Below, piece after piece: positions 10,810-22,414 of a DNA stretch of 64,000 nucleotides. A program made the translations under genes and the position numbers. How positions within the stretch are numbered: position 1 is the first letter of the stretch; the number at the start of each line of letters is the position of its first letter. The DNA is from Schistosoma mansoni. Its lineage: Eukaryota; Platyhelminthes; Trematoda; Strigeidida; Schistosomatidae. The DNA is taken from positions 1,488,001 to 1,552,000 of the forward strand of contig NC_031497.1 of NCBI RefSeq assembly GCF_000237925.1, written 5' to 3'. The notes under the pieces are model-generated. The model was not told the origin of the DNA. It did no database searches and was given only the letters and a program-made list of their open reading frames with translations.

Positions 10810-12444
10810 CTAGAATGCACTCGTAAGTATTAGAATTAACAACCGAAATTGGAACAGACTCACCTGGGTTCTGGAATTGTATACAATCGGCATGTCGGTT
10901 TTGTAGTGAAACCATTGATATTTACAATTTGCATCATAGAATTTCCAACAATATCCTCCCCCACGAAATAATGTTGGGTCCTTGCGTCGCAATGTTTTAG
11001 CCAATATGACGTTCCCAATTTGCATTATCGTCTCAAATATCACGCATCGACTACTGTATGTGAGTATTTGGGGATAAACACTGATATATAATTTGAGGTA
11101 TTCCATCATGTGACTTTGACTTGAATAAAAATCATGATACATATTCTTCTTGTTATTCATATTAGAATACACAGATGGATATGCATTGATATATGTAATT
11201 AACACATGTGATTCAACTAGGCTCGATTTACCTGCGAAACAATCGAATAGAAAACATTCATCTGCCTCATATTCATTAGGATAATCTTGGACTTGATTTG
11301 GATTCTCTGTCTGTGCAAACTTCACTTCTGGGCAAACTGGTTCTCTGATTATTTCGGTAAATTTTGCTATCCCCTCTGATTCATCATACCCCTGACTGGG
11401 GATTCTATTCAACATACATTGTTTGTGAGAGTATCCAACATCTAACACAATAACATCAGAAATATGACTAGAATTCGACTCATTCGGATCATATTTTCCA
11501 CATTCATTAGGAATATTATTAGAGACAAATTGATTGTGAGGACCACTGACACTTGATATGATATCAGAATTCGATTTCTCTGAAATATTTTCCTCAAATT
11601 GATTAAGAGTTTCATTAGAGAATAATGGATCATCAGGGAATTCAACATCTACCAAGACTGAATCTGGTTTTTGATCATGATTTGACTCATTCAACATTCT
11701 ATTCTTAGAGTTGTAAGAAATTCCATCAGAAGCATGTGAATTATTACGACAAACCATATCTGGTTCAATAACATGAGAAATCCGATAAGTTTGTTGGTTA
11801 AAAATTTTTGTCTCACAATGATTCTGAGTTTCATTTAACTCTGGACTGCTATGTGACGTTATACCACTTCTAGATAAAGATAACTGATCATTAGAAGCAT
11901 CCATCTTAGCATTACTTTCAGCAAAATGAAGCATGGTATTACAAACTGACTGAATGTGTCCAGTTTCACCACAGTTAAAGCATTTAGAACTACGAAATAC
12001 ACATGAATTACATGGGTGAGACTTGCCACAGAACATGCATTTACTAAACTCGTGCTCATCTACATGGACTGTTTCACAGCTCAAAGAAGTATTATCTGAA
12101 TAACTTTGATTACACATCGAACTGAGACGACTTAGTAAAGTAGTGGAATTTCTGATTTTCTGTCGAATCATTTTGTCGAATTTTTCTCTCTTACCGCATT
12201 TAGAATTTGTATACTTTACATGATCCAACAGTAGTTGCTTGAGAGTTGCATAGGGGAGTGAAATCGGTTTGTCTGGAAGTGCCAAAGTCTTTATAAGGCT
12301 GTATGCTTCTTTTCCGATGAATGTAGGGAAATGGGCCACAATATTAAAATCTTCATCGTCTTCCTTGGTCATAGCCCAGATTTCGAACCTCTCCATGTAC
12401 TCCTCGAAAGCATTAAAACCTGAATTTATATCCAACCGTTCCAT
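10810..12444 (-). CDS. Gag-like protein, array unit 5
   Basis: Open over 544 codons. It carries Leu107, Ala238 and Ala421. The same three-variant set is found only in unit 11, six units away, so these two copies share recent ancestry or exchanged sequence. Confidence 0.7.
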   Translation of the reverse strand: MERLDINSGFNAFEEYMERFEIWAMTKEDDEDFNIVAHFPTFIGKEAYSLIKTLALPDKPISLPYATLKQLLLDHVKYTNSKCGKREKFDKMIRQKIRNSTTLLSRLSSMCNQSYSDNTSLSCETVHVDEHEFSKCMFCGKSHPCNSCVFRSSKCFNCGETGHIQSVCNTMLHFAESNAKMDASNDQLSLSRSGITSHSSPELNETQNHCETKIFNQQTYRISHVIEPDMVCRNNSHASDGISYNSKNRMLNESNHDQKPDSVLVDVEFPDDPLFSNETLNQFEENISEKSNSDIISSVSGPHNQFVSNNIPNECGKYDPNESNSSHISDVIVLDVGYSHKQCMLNRIPSQGYDESEGIAKFTEIIREPVCPEVKFAQTENPNQVQDYPNEYEADECFLFDCFAGKSSLVESHVLITYINAYPSVYSNMNNKKNMYHDFYSSQSHMMEYLKLYISVYPQILTYSSRCVIFETIMQIGNVILAKTLRRKDPTLFRGGGYCWKFYDANCKYQWFHYKTDMPIVYNSRTQVSLFQFRLLILILTSAF

Positions 12445-12743
12445 TACAGGCTCAATCGCGACGCCAATATGATAATCAGAAGTATTTGAATTGTAGTATA
12501 AACTAGCAACCCCAGGAATAACTCAATGTAATCAAGAAGTATTAGATCAGCCCGAACGAATGTATTGTATTTTGAATTCAAAATTACAACAGTCATCAAT
12601 ACCAAGAAGTCATTGATTTATTTAAACATCACATCCGCCACAGCTCGAATTGGAGTGTAAGTGTCTGTAATCGATTGCTCGTCTTCTTCTTAAGTTCATC
12701 TCACATCTGTCCGACGGTGTATTGGATGTAGACTCTGTATTAT

Positions 12744-14378
12744 CTAGAATGCACTCGTAAGTATTAGAATTAACAACCGAAATTGGAACAGACTCACCTG
12801 GGTTCTGGAATTGTATACAATCGGCATGTCGGTTTTGTAGTGAAACCATTGATATTTACAATTTGCATCATAGAATTTCCAACAATATCCTCCCCCACGA
12901 AATAATGTTGGGTCCTTGCGTCGCAATGTTTTAGCCAATATGACGTTCCCAATTTGCATTATCGTCTCAAATATCACGCATCGACTACTGTATGTGAGTA
13001 TTTGGGGATAAACACTGATATATAATTTGAGGTATTCCATCATGTGACTTTGACTTGAATAAAAATCATGATACATATTCTTCTTGTTATTCATATTAGA
13101 ATACACAGATGGATATACATTGATATATGTAATTAACACATGTGATTCAACTAGGCTCGATTTACCTGCGAAACAATCGAATAGAAAACATTCATCTGCC
13201 TCATATTCATTAGGATAATCTTGGACTTGATTTGGATTCTCTGTCTGTGCAAACTTCACTTCTGGGCAAACTGGTTCTCTGATTATTTCGGTAAATTTTG
13301 CTATCCCCTCTGATTCATCATACCCCTGACTGGGGATTCTATTCAACATACATTGTTTGTGAGAGTATCCAACATCTAACACAATAACATCAGAAATATG
13401 ACTAGAATTCGACTCATTCGGATCATATTTTCCACATTCATTAGGAATATTATTAGAGACAAATTGATTGTGAGGACCACTGACACTTGATATGATATCA
13501 GAATTCGATTTCTCTGAAATATTTTCCTCAAATTGATTAAGAGTTTCATTAGAGAATAATGGATCATCAGGGAATTCAACATCTACCAAGACTGAATCTG
13601 GTTTTTGATCATGATTTGACTCATTCAACATTCTATTCTTAGAGTTGTAAGAAATTCCATCAGAAGTATGTGAATTATTACGACAAACCATATCTGGTTC
13701 AACAACATGAGAAATCCGATAAGTTTGTTGGTTAAAAATTTTTGTCTCACAATGATTCTGAGTTTCATTTAACTCTGGACTGCTATGTGACGTTATACCA
13801 CTTCTAGATAAAGATAACTGATCATTAGAAGCATCCATCTTAGCATTACTTTCAGCAAAATGAAGCATGGTATTACAAACTGACTGAATGTGTCCAGTTT
13901 CACCACAGTTAAAGCATTTAGAACTACGAAATACACATGAATTACATGGGTGAGACTTGCCACAGAACATGCATTTACTAAACTCGTGCTCATCTACATG
14001 GACTGTTTCACAGCTCAAAGAAGTATTATCTGAATAACTTTGATTACACATCGAACTGCGACGACTTAGTAAAGTAGTGGAATTTCTGATTTTCTGTCGA
14101 ATCATTTTGTCGAATTTTTCTCTCTTACCGCATTTAGAATTTGTATACTTTACATGATCCAACAGTAGTTGCTTGAGAGTTGCATAGGGGAGTGAAATCG
14201 GTTTGTCTGGAAGTGCCAAAGTCATTATAAGGCTGTATGCTTCTTTTCCGATGAATGTAGGGAAATGGGCCACAATATTAAAATCTTCATCGTCTTCCTT
14301 GGTCATAGCCCAGATTTCGAACCTCTCCATGTACTCCTCGAAAGCATTAAAACCTGAATTTATATCCAACCGTTCCAT
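12744..14378 (-). CDS. Gag-like protein, array unit 6
   Basis: Open over 544 codons. It carries Met52, shared only with unit 10, plus Val226. Confidence 0.7.
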   Translation of the reverse strand: MERLDINSGFNAFEEYMERFEIWAMTKEDDEDFNIVAHFPTFIGKEAYSLIMTLALPDKPISLPYATLKQLLLDHVKYTNSKCGKREKFDKMIRQKIRNSTTLLSRRSSMCNQSYSDNTSLSCETVHVDEHEFSKCMFCGKSHPCNSCVFRSSKCFNCGETGHIQSVCNTMLHFAESNAKMDASNDQLSLSRSGITSHSSPELNETQNHCETKIFNQQTYRISHVVEPDMVCRNNSHTSDGISYNSKNRMLNESNHDQKPDSVLVDVEFPDDPLFSNETLNQFEENISEKSNSDIISSVSGPHNQFVSNNIPNECGKYDPNESNSSHISDVIVLDVGYSHKQCMLNRIPSQGYDESEGIAKFTEIIREPVCPEVKFAQTENPNQVQDYPNEYEADECFLFDCFAGKSSLVESHVLITYINVYPSVYSNMNNKKNMYHDFYSSQSHMMEYLKLYISVYPQILTYSSRCVIFETIMQIGNVILAKTLRRKDPTLFRGGGYCWKFYDANCKYQWFHYKTDMPIVYNSRTQVSLFQFRLLILILTSAF

Positions 14379-14677
14379 TACAGGCTCAATCGCGACGCCA
14401 ATATGATAATCAGAAGTATTTGAATTGTAGTATAAACTAGCAACCCCAGGAATAACTCAATGTAATCAAGAAGTATTAGATCAGCCCGAACGAATGTATT
14501 GTATTTTGAATTCAAAATTACAACAGTCATCAATACCAAGAAGTCATTGATTTATTTAAACATCACATCCGCCACAGTTCGAATTGGAGTGTAAGTGTCT
14601 GTAATCGATTGCTCGTCTTCTTCTTAAGTTCATCTCACATCTGTCCGACGGTGTATTGGATGTAGACTCTGTATTAT

Positions 14678-16312
14678 CTAGAATGCACTCGTAAGTATTA
14701 GAATTAACAACCGAAATTGGAACAGACTCACCTGGGTTCTGGAATTGTATACAATCGGCATGTCGGTTTTGTAGTGAAACCATTGATATTTACAATTTGC
14801 ATCATAGAATTTCCAACAATATCCTCCCCCACGAAATAATGTTGGGTCCTTGCGTCGCAATGTTTTAGCCAATATGACGTTCCCAATTTGCATTATCGTC
14901 TCAAATATCACGCATCGACTACTGTATGTGAGTATTTGGGGATAAACACTGATATATAATTTGAGGTATTCCATCATGTGACTTTGACTTGAATAAAAAT
15001 CATGATACATATTCTTCTTGTTATTCATATTAGAATACACAGATGGATATACATTGATATATGTAATTAACACATGTGATTCAACTAGGCTCGATTTACC
15101 TGCGAAACAATCGAATAGAAAACATTCATCTGCCTCATATTCATTAGGATAATCTTGGACTTGATTTGGATTCTCTGTCTGTGCAAACTTCACTTCTGGG
15201 CAAACTGGTTCTCTGATTATTTCGGTAAATTTTGCTATCCCCTCTGATTCATCATACCCCTGACTGGGGATTCTATTCAACATACATTGTTTGTGAGAGT
15301 ATCCAACATCTAACACAATAACATCAGAAATATGACTAGAATTCGACTCATTCGGATCATATTTTCCACATTCATTAGGAATATTATTAGAGACAAATTG
15401 ATTGTGAGGACCACTGACACTTGATATGATATCAGAATTCGATTTCTCTGAAATATTTTCCTCAAATTGATTAAGAGTTTCATTAGAGAATAATGGATCA
15501 TCAGGGAATTCAACATCTACCAAGACTGAATCTGGTTTTTGATCATGATTTGACTCATTCAACATTCTATTCTTAGAGTTGTAAGAAATTCCATCAGAAG
15601 CATGTGAATTATTACGACAAACCATATCTGGTTCAATAACATGAGAAATCCGATAAGTTTGTTGGTTAAAAATTTTTGTCTCACAATGATTCTGAGTTTC
15701 ATTTAACTCTGGACTGCTATGTGACGTTATACCACTTCTAGATAAAGATAACTGATCATTAGAAGCATCCATCTTAGCATTACTTTCAGCAAAATGAAGC
15801 ATGGTATTACAAACTGACTGAATGTGTCCAGTTTCACCACAGTTAAAGCATTTAGAACTACGAAATACACATGAATTACATGGGTGAGACTTGCCACAGA
15901 ACATGCATTTACTAAACTCGTGCTCATCTACATGGACTGTTTCACAGCTCAAAGAAGTATTATCTGAATAACTTTGATTACACATCGAACTGCGACGACT
16001 TAGTAAAGTAGTGGAATTTCTGATTTTCTGTCGAATCATTTTGTCGAATTTTTCTCTCTTACCGCATTTAGAATTTGTATACTTTACATGATCCAACAGT
16101 AGTTGCTTGAGAGTTGCATAGGGGAGTGAAATCGGTTTGTCTGGAAGTGCCAAAGTCTTTATAAGGCTGTATGCTTCTTTTCCGATGAATGTAGGGAAAT
16201 GGGCCACAATATTAAAATCTTCATCGTCTTCCTTGGTCATAGCCCAGATTTCGAACCTCTCCATGTACTCCTCGAAAGCATTAAAACCTGAATTTATATC
16301 CAACCGTTCCAT
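14678..16312 (-). CDS. Gag-like protein, array unit 7
   Basis: Open over 544 codons, with Ala238. The overlapping short frame at its 3' end shares an Asn-for-Ser variant with units 10 and 11. Confidence 0.7.
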   Translation of the reverse strand: MERLDINSGFNAFEEYMERFEIWAMTKEDDEDFNIVAHFPTFIGKEAYSLIKTLALPDKPISLPYATLKQLLLDHVKYTNSKCGKREKFDKMIRQKIRNSTTLLSRRSSMCNQSYSDNTSLSCETVHVDEHEFSKCMFCGKSHPCNSCVFRSSKCFNCGETGHIQSVCNTMLHFAESNAKMDASNDQLSLSRSGITSHSSPELNETQNHCETKIFNQQTYRISHVIEPDMVCRNNSHASDGISYNSKNRMLNESNHDQKPDSVLVDVEFPDDPLFSNETLNQFEENISEKSNSDIISSVSGPHNQFVSNNIPNECGKYDPNESNSSHISDVIVLDVGYSHKQCMLNRIPSQGYDESEGIAKFTEIIREPVCPEVKFAQTENPNQVQDYPNEYEADECFLFDCFAGKSSLVESHVLITYINVYPSVYSNMNNKKNMYHDFYSSQSHMMEYLKLYISVYPQILTYSSRCVIFETIMQIGNVILAKTLRRKDPTLFRGGGYCWKFYDANCKYQWFHYKTDMPIVYNSRTQVSLFQFRLLILILTSAF

Positions 16313-16611
16313 TACAGGCTCAATCGCGACGCCAATATGATAATCAGAAGTATTTGAATTGTAGTATAAACTAGCAACCCCAGGAATAACTCAATGTAAT
16401 CAAGAAGTATTAGATCAGCCCGAACGAATGTATTGTATTTTGAATTCAAAATTACAACAGTCATCAATACCAAGAAGTCATTGATTTATTTAAACATCAC
16501 ATCCGCCACAGCTCGAATTGGAGTGTAAGTGTCTGTAATCGATTGCTCGTCTTCTTCTTAAGTTCATCTCAATTCTGTCCGACGGTGTATTGGATGTAGA
16601 CTCTGTATTAT

Positions 16612-18246
16612 CTAGAATGCACTCGTAAGTATTAGAATTAACAACCGAAATTGGAACAGACTCACCTGGGTTCTGGAATTGTATACAATCGGCATGTCGG
16701 TTTTGTAGTGAAACCATTGATATTTACAATTTGCATCATAGAATTTCCAACAATATCCTCCCCCACGAAATAATGTTGGGTCCTTGCGTCGCAATGTTTT
16801 AGCCAATATGACGTTCCCAATTTGCATTATCGTCTCAAATATCACGCATCGACTACTGTATGTGAGTATTTGGGGATAAACACTGATATATAATTTGAGG
16901 TATTCCATCATGTGACTTTGACTTGAATAAAAATCATGATACATATTCTTCTTGTTATTCATATTAGAATACACAGATGGATATACATTGATATATGTAA
17001 TTAACACATGTGATTCAACTAGGCTCGATTTACCTGCGAAACAATCGAATAGAAAACATTCATCTGCCTCATATTCATTAGGATAATCTTGGACTTGATT
17101 TGGATTCTCTGTCTGTGCAAACTTCACTTCTGGGCAAACTGGTTCTCTGATTATTTCGGTAAATTTTGCTATCCCCTCTGATTCATCATACCCCTGACTG
17201 GGGATTCTATTCAACATACATTGTTTGTGAGAGTATCCAACATCTAACACAATAACATCAGAAATATGACTAGAATTCGACTCATTCGGATCATATTTTC
17301 CACATTCATTAGGAATATTATTAGAGACAAATTGATTGTGAGGACCACTGACACTTGATATGATATCAGAATTCGATTTCTCTGAAATATTTTCCTCAAA
17401 TTGATTAAGAGTTTCATTAGAGAATAATGGATCATTAGGGAATTCAACATCTACCAAGACTGAATCTGGTTTTTGATCATGATTTGACTCATTCAACATT
17501 CTATTCTTAGAGTTGTAAGAAATTCCATCAGAAGCATGTGAATTATTACGACAAACCATATCTGGTTCAACAACATGAGAAATCCGATAAGTTTGTTGGT
17601 TAAAAATTTTTGTCTCACAATGATTCTGAGTTTCATTTAACTCTGGACTGCTATGTGACGTTATACCACTTCTAGATAAAGATAACTGATCATTAGAAGC
17701 ATCCATCTTAGCATTACTTTCAGCAAAATGAAGCATGGTATTACAAACTGACTGAATGTGTCCAGTTTCACCACAGTTAAAGCATTTAGAACTACGAAAT
17801 ACACATGAATTACATGGGTGAGACTTGCCACAGAACATGCATTTACTAAACTCGTGCTCATCTACATGGACTGTTTCACAGCTCAAAGAAGTATTATCTG
17901 AATAACTTTGATTACACATCGAACTGCGACGACTTAGTAAAGTAGTGGAATTTCTGATTTTCTGTCGAATCATTTTGTCGAATTTTCCTCTCTTACCGCA
18001 TTTAGAATTTGTATACTTTACATGATCCAACAGTAGTTGCTTGAGAGTTGCATAGGGGAGTGAAATCGGTTTGTCTGGAAGTGCCAAAGTCTTTATAAGG
18101 CTGTATGCTTCTTTTCCGATGAATGTAGGGAAATGGGCCACAATATTAAAATCTTCATCGTCTTCCTTGGTCATAGCCCAGATTTCGAACCTCTCCATGT
18201 ACTCCTCGAAAGCATTAAAACCTGAATTTATATCCAACCGTTCCAT
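16612..18246 (-). CDS. Gag-like protein, array unit 8
   Basis: Open over 544 codons. Private variants are Gly87 and Asn271; it also has Val226 and Ala238. Confidence 0.7.
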   Translation of the reverse strand: MERLDINSGFNAFEEYMERFEIWAMTKEDDEDFNIVAHFPTFIGKEAYSLIKTLALPDKPISLPYATLKQLLLDHVKYTNSKCGKRGKFDKMIRQKIRNSTTLLSRRSSMCNQSYSDNTSLSCETVHVDEHEFSKCMFCGKSHPCNSCVFRSSKCFNCGETGHIQSVCNTMLHFAESNAKMDASNDQLSLSRSGITSHSSPELNETQNHCETKIFNQQTYRISHVVEPDMVCRNNSHASDGISYNSKNRMLNESNHDQKPDSVLVDVEFPNDPLFSNETLNQFEENISEKSNSDIISSVSGPHNQFVSNNIPNECGKYDPNESNSSHISDVIVLDVGYSHKQCMLNRIPSQGYDESEGIAKFTEIIREPVCPEVKFAQTENPNQVQDYPNEYEADECFLFDCFAGKSSLVESHVLITYINVYPSVYSNMNNKKNMYHDFYSSQSHMMEYLKLYISVYPQILTYSSRCVIFETIMQIGNVILAKTLRRKDPTLFRGGGYCWKFYDANCKYQWFHYKTDMPIVYNSRTQVSLFQFRLLILILTSAF

Positions 18247-18545
18247 TACAGGCTCAATCGCGACGCCAATATGATAATCAGAAGTATTTGAATTGTAGTA
18301 TAAACTAGCAACCCCAGGAATAACTCAATGTAATCAAGAAGTATTAGATCAGCCCGAACGAATGTATTGTATTTTGAATTCAAAATTACAACAGTCATCA
18401 ATACCAAGAAGTCATTGATTTATTTAAACATCACATCCGCCACAGCTCGAATTGGAGTGTAAGTGTCTGTAATCGATTGCTCGTCTTCTTCTTAAGTTCA
18501 TCTCAATTCTGTCCGACGGTGTATTGGATGTAGACTCTGTATTAT

Positions 18546-20180
18546 CTAGAATGCACTCGTAAGTATTAGAATTAACAACCGAAATTGGAACAGACTCACC
18601 TGGGTTCTGGAATTGTATACAATCGGCATGTCGGTTTTGTAGTGAAACCATTGATATTTACAATTTGCATCATAGAATTTCCAACAATATCCTCCCCCAC
18701 GAAATAATGTTGGGTCCTTGCGTCGCAGTGTTTTAGCCAATATGACGTTCCCAATTTGCATTATCGTCTCAAATATCACGCATCGACTACTGTATGTGAG
18801 TATTTGGGGATAAACACTGATATATAATTTGAGGTATTCCATCATGTGACTTTGACTTGAATAAAAATCATGATACATATTCTTCTTGTTATTCATATTA
18901 GAATACACAGATGGATATACATTGATATATGTAATTAACACATGTGATTCAACTAGGCTCGATTTACCTGCGAAACAATCGAATAGAAAACATTCATCTG
19001 CCTCATATTCATTAGGATAATCTTGGACTTGATTTGGATTCTCTGTCTGTGCAAACTTCACTTCTGGGCAAACTGGTTCTCTGATTATTTCGGTAAATTT
19101 TGCTATCCCCTCTGATTCATCATACCCCTGACTGGGGATTCTATTCAACATACATTGTTTGTGAGAGTATCCAACATCTAACACAATAACATCAGAAATA
19201 TGACTAGAATTCGACTCATTCGGATCATATTTTCCACATTCATTAGGAATATTATTAGAGACAAATTGATTGTGAGGACCACTGACACTTGATATGATAT
19301 CAGAATTCGATTTCTCTGAAATATTTTCCTCAAATTGATTAAGAGTTTCATTAGAGAATAATGGATCATCAGGGAATTCAACATCTACCAAGACTGAATC
19401 TGGTTTTTGATCATGATTTGACTCATTCAACATTCTATTCTTAGAGTTGTAAGAAATTCCATCAGAAGTATGTGAATTATTACGACAAACCATATCTGGT
19501 TCAACAACATGAGAAATCCGATAAGTTTGTTGGTTAAAAATTTTTGTCTCACAATGATTCTGAGTTTCATTTAACTCTGGACTGCTATGTGACGTTATAC
19601 CACTTCTAGATAAAGATAACTGATCATTAGAAGCATCCATCTTAGCATTACTTTCAGCAAAATGAAGCATGGTATTACAAACTGACTGAATGTGTCCAGT
19701 TTCACCACAGTTAAAGCATTTAGAACTACGAAATACACATGAATTACATGGGTGAGACTTGCCACAGAACATGCATTTACTAAACTCGTGCTCATCTACA
19801 TGGACTGTTTCACAGCTCAAAGAAGTATTATCTGAATAACTTTGATTACACATCGAACTGCGACGACTTAGTAAAGTAGTGGAATTTCTGATTTTCTGTC
19901 GAATCATTTTGTCGAATTTTTCTCTCTTACCGCATTTAGAATTTGTATACTTTACATGATCCAACAGTAGTTGCTTGAGAGTTGCATAGGGGAGTGAAAT
20001 CGGTTTGTCTGGAAGTGCCAAAGTCTTTATAAGGCTGTATGCTTCTTTTCCGATGAATGTAGGGAAATGGGCCACAATATTAAAATCTTCATCGTCTTCC
20101 TTGGTCATAGCCCAGATTTCGAACCTCTCCATGTACTCCTCGAAAGCATTAAAACCTGAATTTATATCCAACCGTTCCAT
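18546..20180 (-). CDS. Gag-like protein, array unit 9
   Basis: Open over 544 codons. It has Val226 with Thr238, as in units 2 and 6, and is otherwise the majority form. Confidence 0.7.
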   Translation of the reverse strand: MERLDINSGFNAFEEYMERFEIWAMTKEDDEDFNIVAHFPTFIGKEAYSLIKTLALPDKPISLPYATLKQLLLDHVKYTNSKCGKREKFDKMIRQKIRNSTTLLSRRSSMCNQSYSDNTSLSCETVHVDEHEFSKCMFCGKSHPCNSCVFRSSKCFNCGETGHIQSVCNTMLHFAESNAKMDASNDQLSLSRSGITSHSSPELNETQNHCETKIFNQQTYRISHVVEPDMVCRNNSHTSDGISYNSKNRMLNESNHDQKPDSVLVDVEFPDDPLFSNETLNQFEENISEKSNSDIISSVSGPHNQFVSNNIPNECGKYDPNESNSSHISDVIVLDVGYSHKQCMLNRIPSQGYDESEGIAKFTEIIREPVCPEVKFAQTENPNQVQDYPNEYEADECFLFDCFAGKSSLVESHVLITYINVYPSVYSNMNNKKNMYHDFYSSQSHMMEYLKLYISVYPQILTYSSRCVIFETIMQIGNVILAKTLRRKDPTLFRGGGYCWKFYDANCKYQWFHYKTDMPIVYNSRTQVSLFQFRLLILILTSAF

Positions 20181-20479
20181 TACAGGCTCAATCGCGACGC
20201 CAATATGATAATCAGAAGTATTTGAATTGTAGTATAAACTAGCAACCCCAGGAATAACTCAATGTAATCAAGAAGTATTAGATCAGCCCGAACGAATGTA
20301 TTGTATTTTGAATTCAAAATTACAACAGTCATCAATACCAAGAAGTCATTGATTTATTTAAACATCACATCCGCCACAGTTCGAATTGGAGTGTAAGTGT
20401 CTGTAATCGATTGCTCGTCTTCTTCTTAAGTTCATCTCACTTCTGTCCGACGGTGTATTGGATGTAGACTCTGTATTAT

Positions 20480-22115
20480 CTAGAATGCACCCGTAAGTAT
20501 TAGAATTAACAACCGAAATTGGAACAGACTCACCTGGGTTCTGGAATTGTATACAATCGGCATGTCGGTTTTGTAGTGAAACCATTGATATTTACAATTT
20601 GCATCATAGAATTTCCAACAATATCCTCCCCCACGAAATAATGTTGGGTCCTTGCGTCGCAATGTTTTAGCCAATATGACGTTCCCAATTTGCATTATCG
20701 TCTCAAATATCACGCATCGACTACTGTATGTGAGTATTGGGGGATAAACACTGATATATAATCTGAGGTATTCCATCATGTGACTTTGACTTGAATAAAA
20801 ATCATGATACATATTCTTCTTGTTATTCATATTAGAATACACAGATGGATATACATTGATATATGTAATTAACACATGTGATTCAACTAGGCTCGATTTA
20901 CCTGCGAAACAATCGAATAGAAAACATTCATCTGCCTCATATTCATTAGGATAATCTTGGACTTGATTTGGATTCTCTGTCTGTGCAAACTTCACTTCTG
21001 GGCAAACTGGTTCTCTGATTATTTCGGTAAATTTTGCTATCCCCTCTGATTCATCATACCCCTGACTGGGGATTCTATTCAACATACATTGTTTGTGAGA
21101 GTATCCAACATCTAACACAATAACATCAGAAATATGACTAGAATTCGACTCATTCGGATCATATTTTCCACATTCATTAGGAATATTATTAGAGACAAAT
21201 TGATTGTGAGGACCACTGACACTTGATATGATATCAGAATTCGATTTCTCTGAAATATTTTCCTCAAATTGATTAAGAGTTTCATTAGAGAATAATGGAT
21301 CATCAGGGAATTCAACATCTACCAAGACTGAATCTGGTTTTTGATCATGATTTGACTCATTCAACATTCTATTCTTAGAGTTGTAAGAAATTCCATCAGA
21401 AGTATGTGAATTATTACGACAAACCATATCTGGTTCAATAACATGAGAAATCCGATAAGTTTGTTGGTTAAAAATTTTTGTCTCACAATGATTCTGGAGT
21501 TTCATTTAACTCTGGACTGCTATGTGACGTTATACCACTTCTAGATAAAGATAACTGATCATTAGAAGCATCCATCTTAGCATTACTTTCAGCAAAATGA
21601 AGCATGGTATTACAAACTGACTGAATGTGTCCAGTTTCACCACAGTTAAAGCATTTAGAACTACGAAATACACATGAATTACATGGGTGAGACTTGCCAC
21701 AGAACATGCATTTACTAAACTCGTGCTCATCTACATGGACTGTTTCACAGCTCAAAGAAGTATTATCTGAATAACTTTGATTACACATCGAACTGCGACG
21801 ACTTAGTAAAGTAGTGGAATTTCTGATTTTCTGTCGAATCATTTTGTCGAATTTTTCTCTCTTACCGTATTTAGAATTTGTATACTTTACATGATCCAAC
21901 AGTAGTTGCTTGAGAGTTGCATAGGGGAGTGAAATCGGTTTGTCTGGAAGTGCCAAAGTCATTATAAGGCTGTATGCTTCTTTTCCGATGAATGTAGGGA
22001 AATGGGCCACAATATTAAAATCTTCATCGTCTTCCTTGGTCATAGCCCAGATTTCGAACCTCTCCATGTACTCCTCGAAAGCATTAAAACCTGAATTTAT
22101 ATCCAACCGTTCCAT
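20480..22115 (-). pseudogene. Gag-like frame of array unit 10, broken
   Basis: This is the only unit whose gag frame is not open over its full length; it carries about one break. It shares Met52 with unit 6 and has more private differences than most units. It is a fossil copy inside an otherwise uniform array. Confidence 0.8.
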
Positions 22116-22414
22116 TACAGGCTCAATCGCGACGCCAATATGATAATCAGAAGTATTTGAATTGTAGTATAAACTAGCAACCCCAGGAATAACTCAATGT
22201 AATCAAGAAGTATTAGATCAGCCCGAACGAATGTATTGTATTTTGAATTCAAAATTACAACAGTCATCAATACCAAGAAGTCATTGATTTATTTAAACAT
22301 CACATCCGCCACAGTTCGAATTGGAGTGTAAGTGTCTGTAATCGATTGCTCGTCTTCTTCTTAAGTTCATCTCACATCTGTCCGACGGTGTATTGGATGT
22401 AGACTCTGTATTAT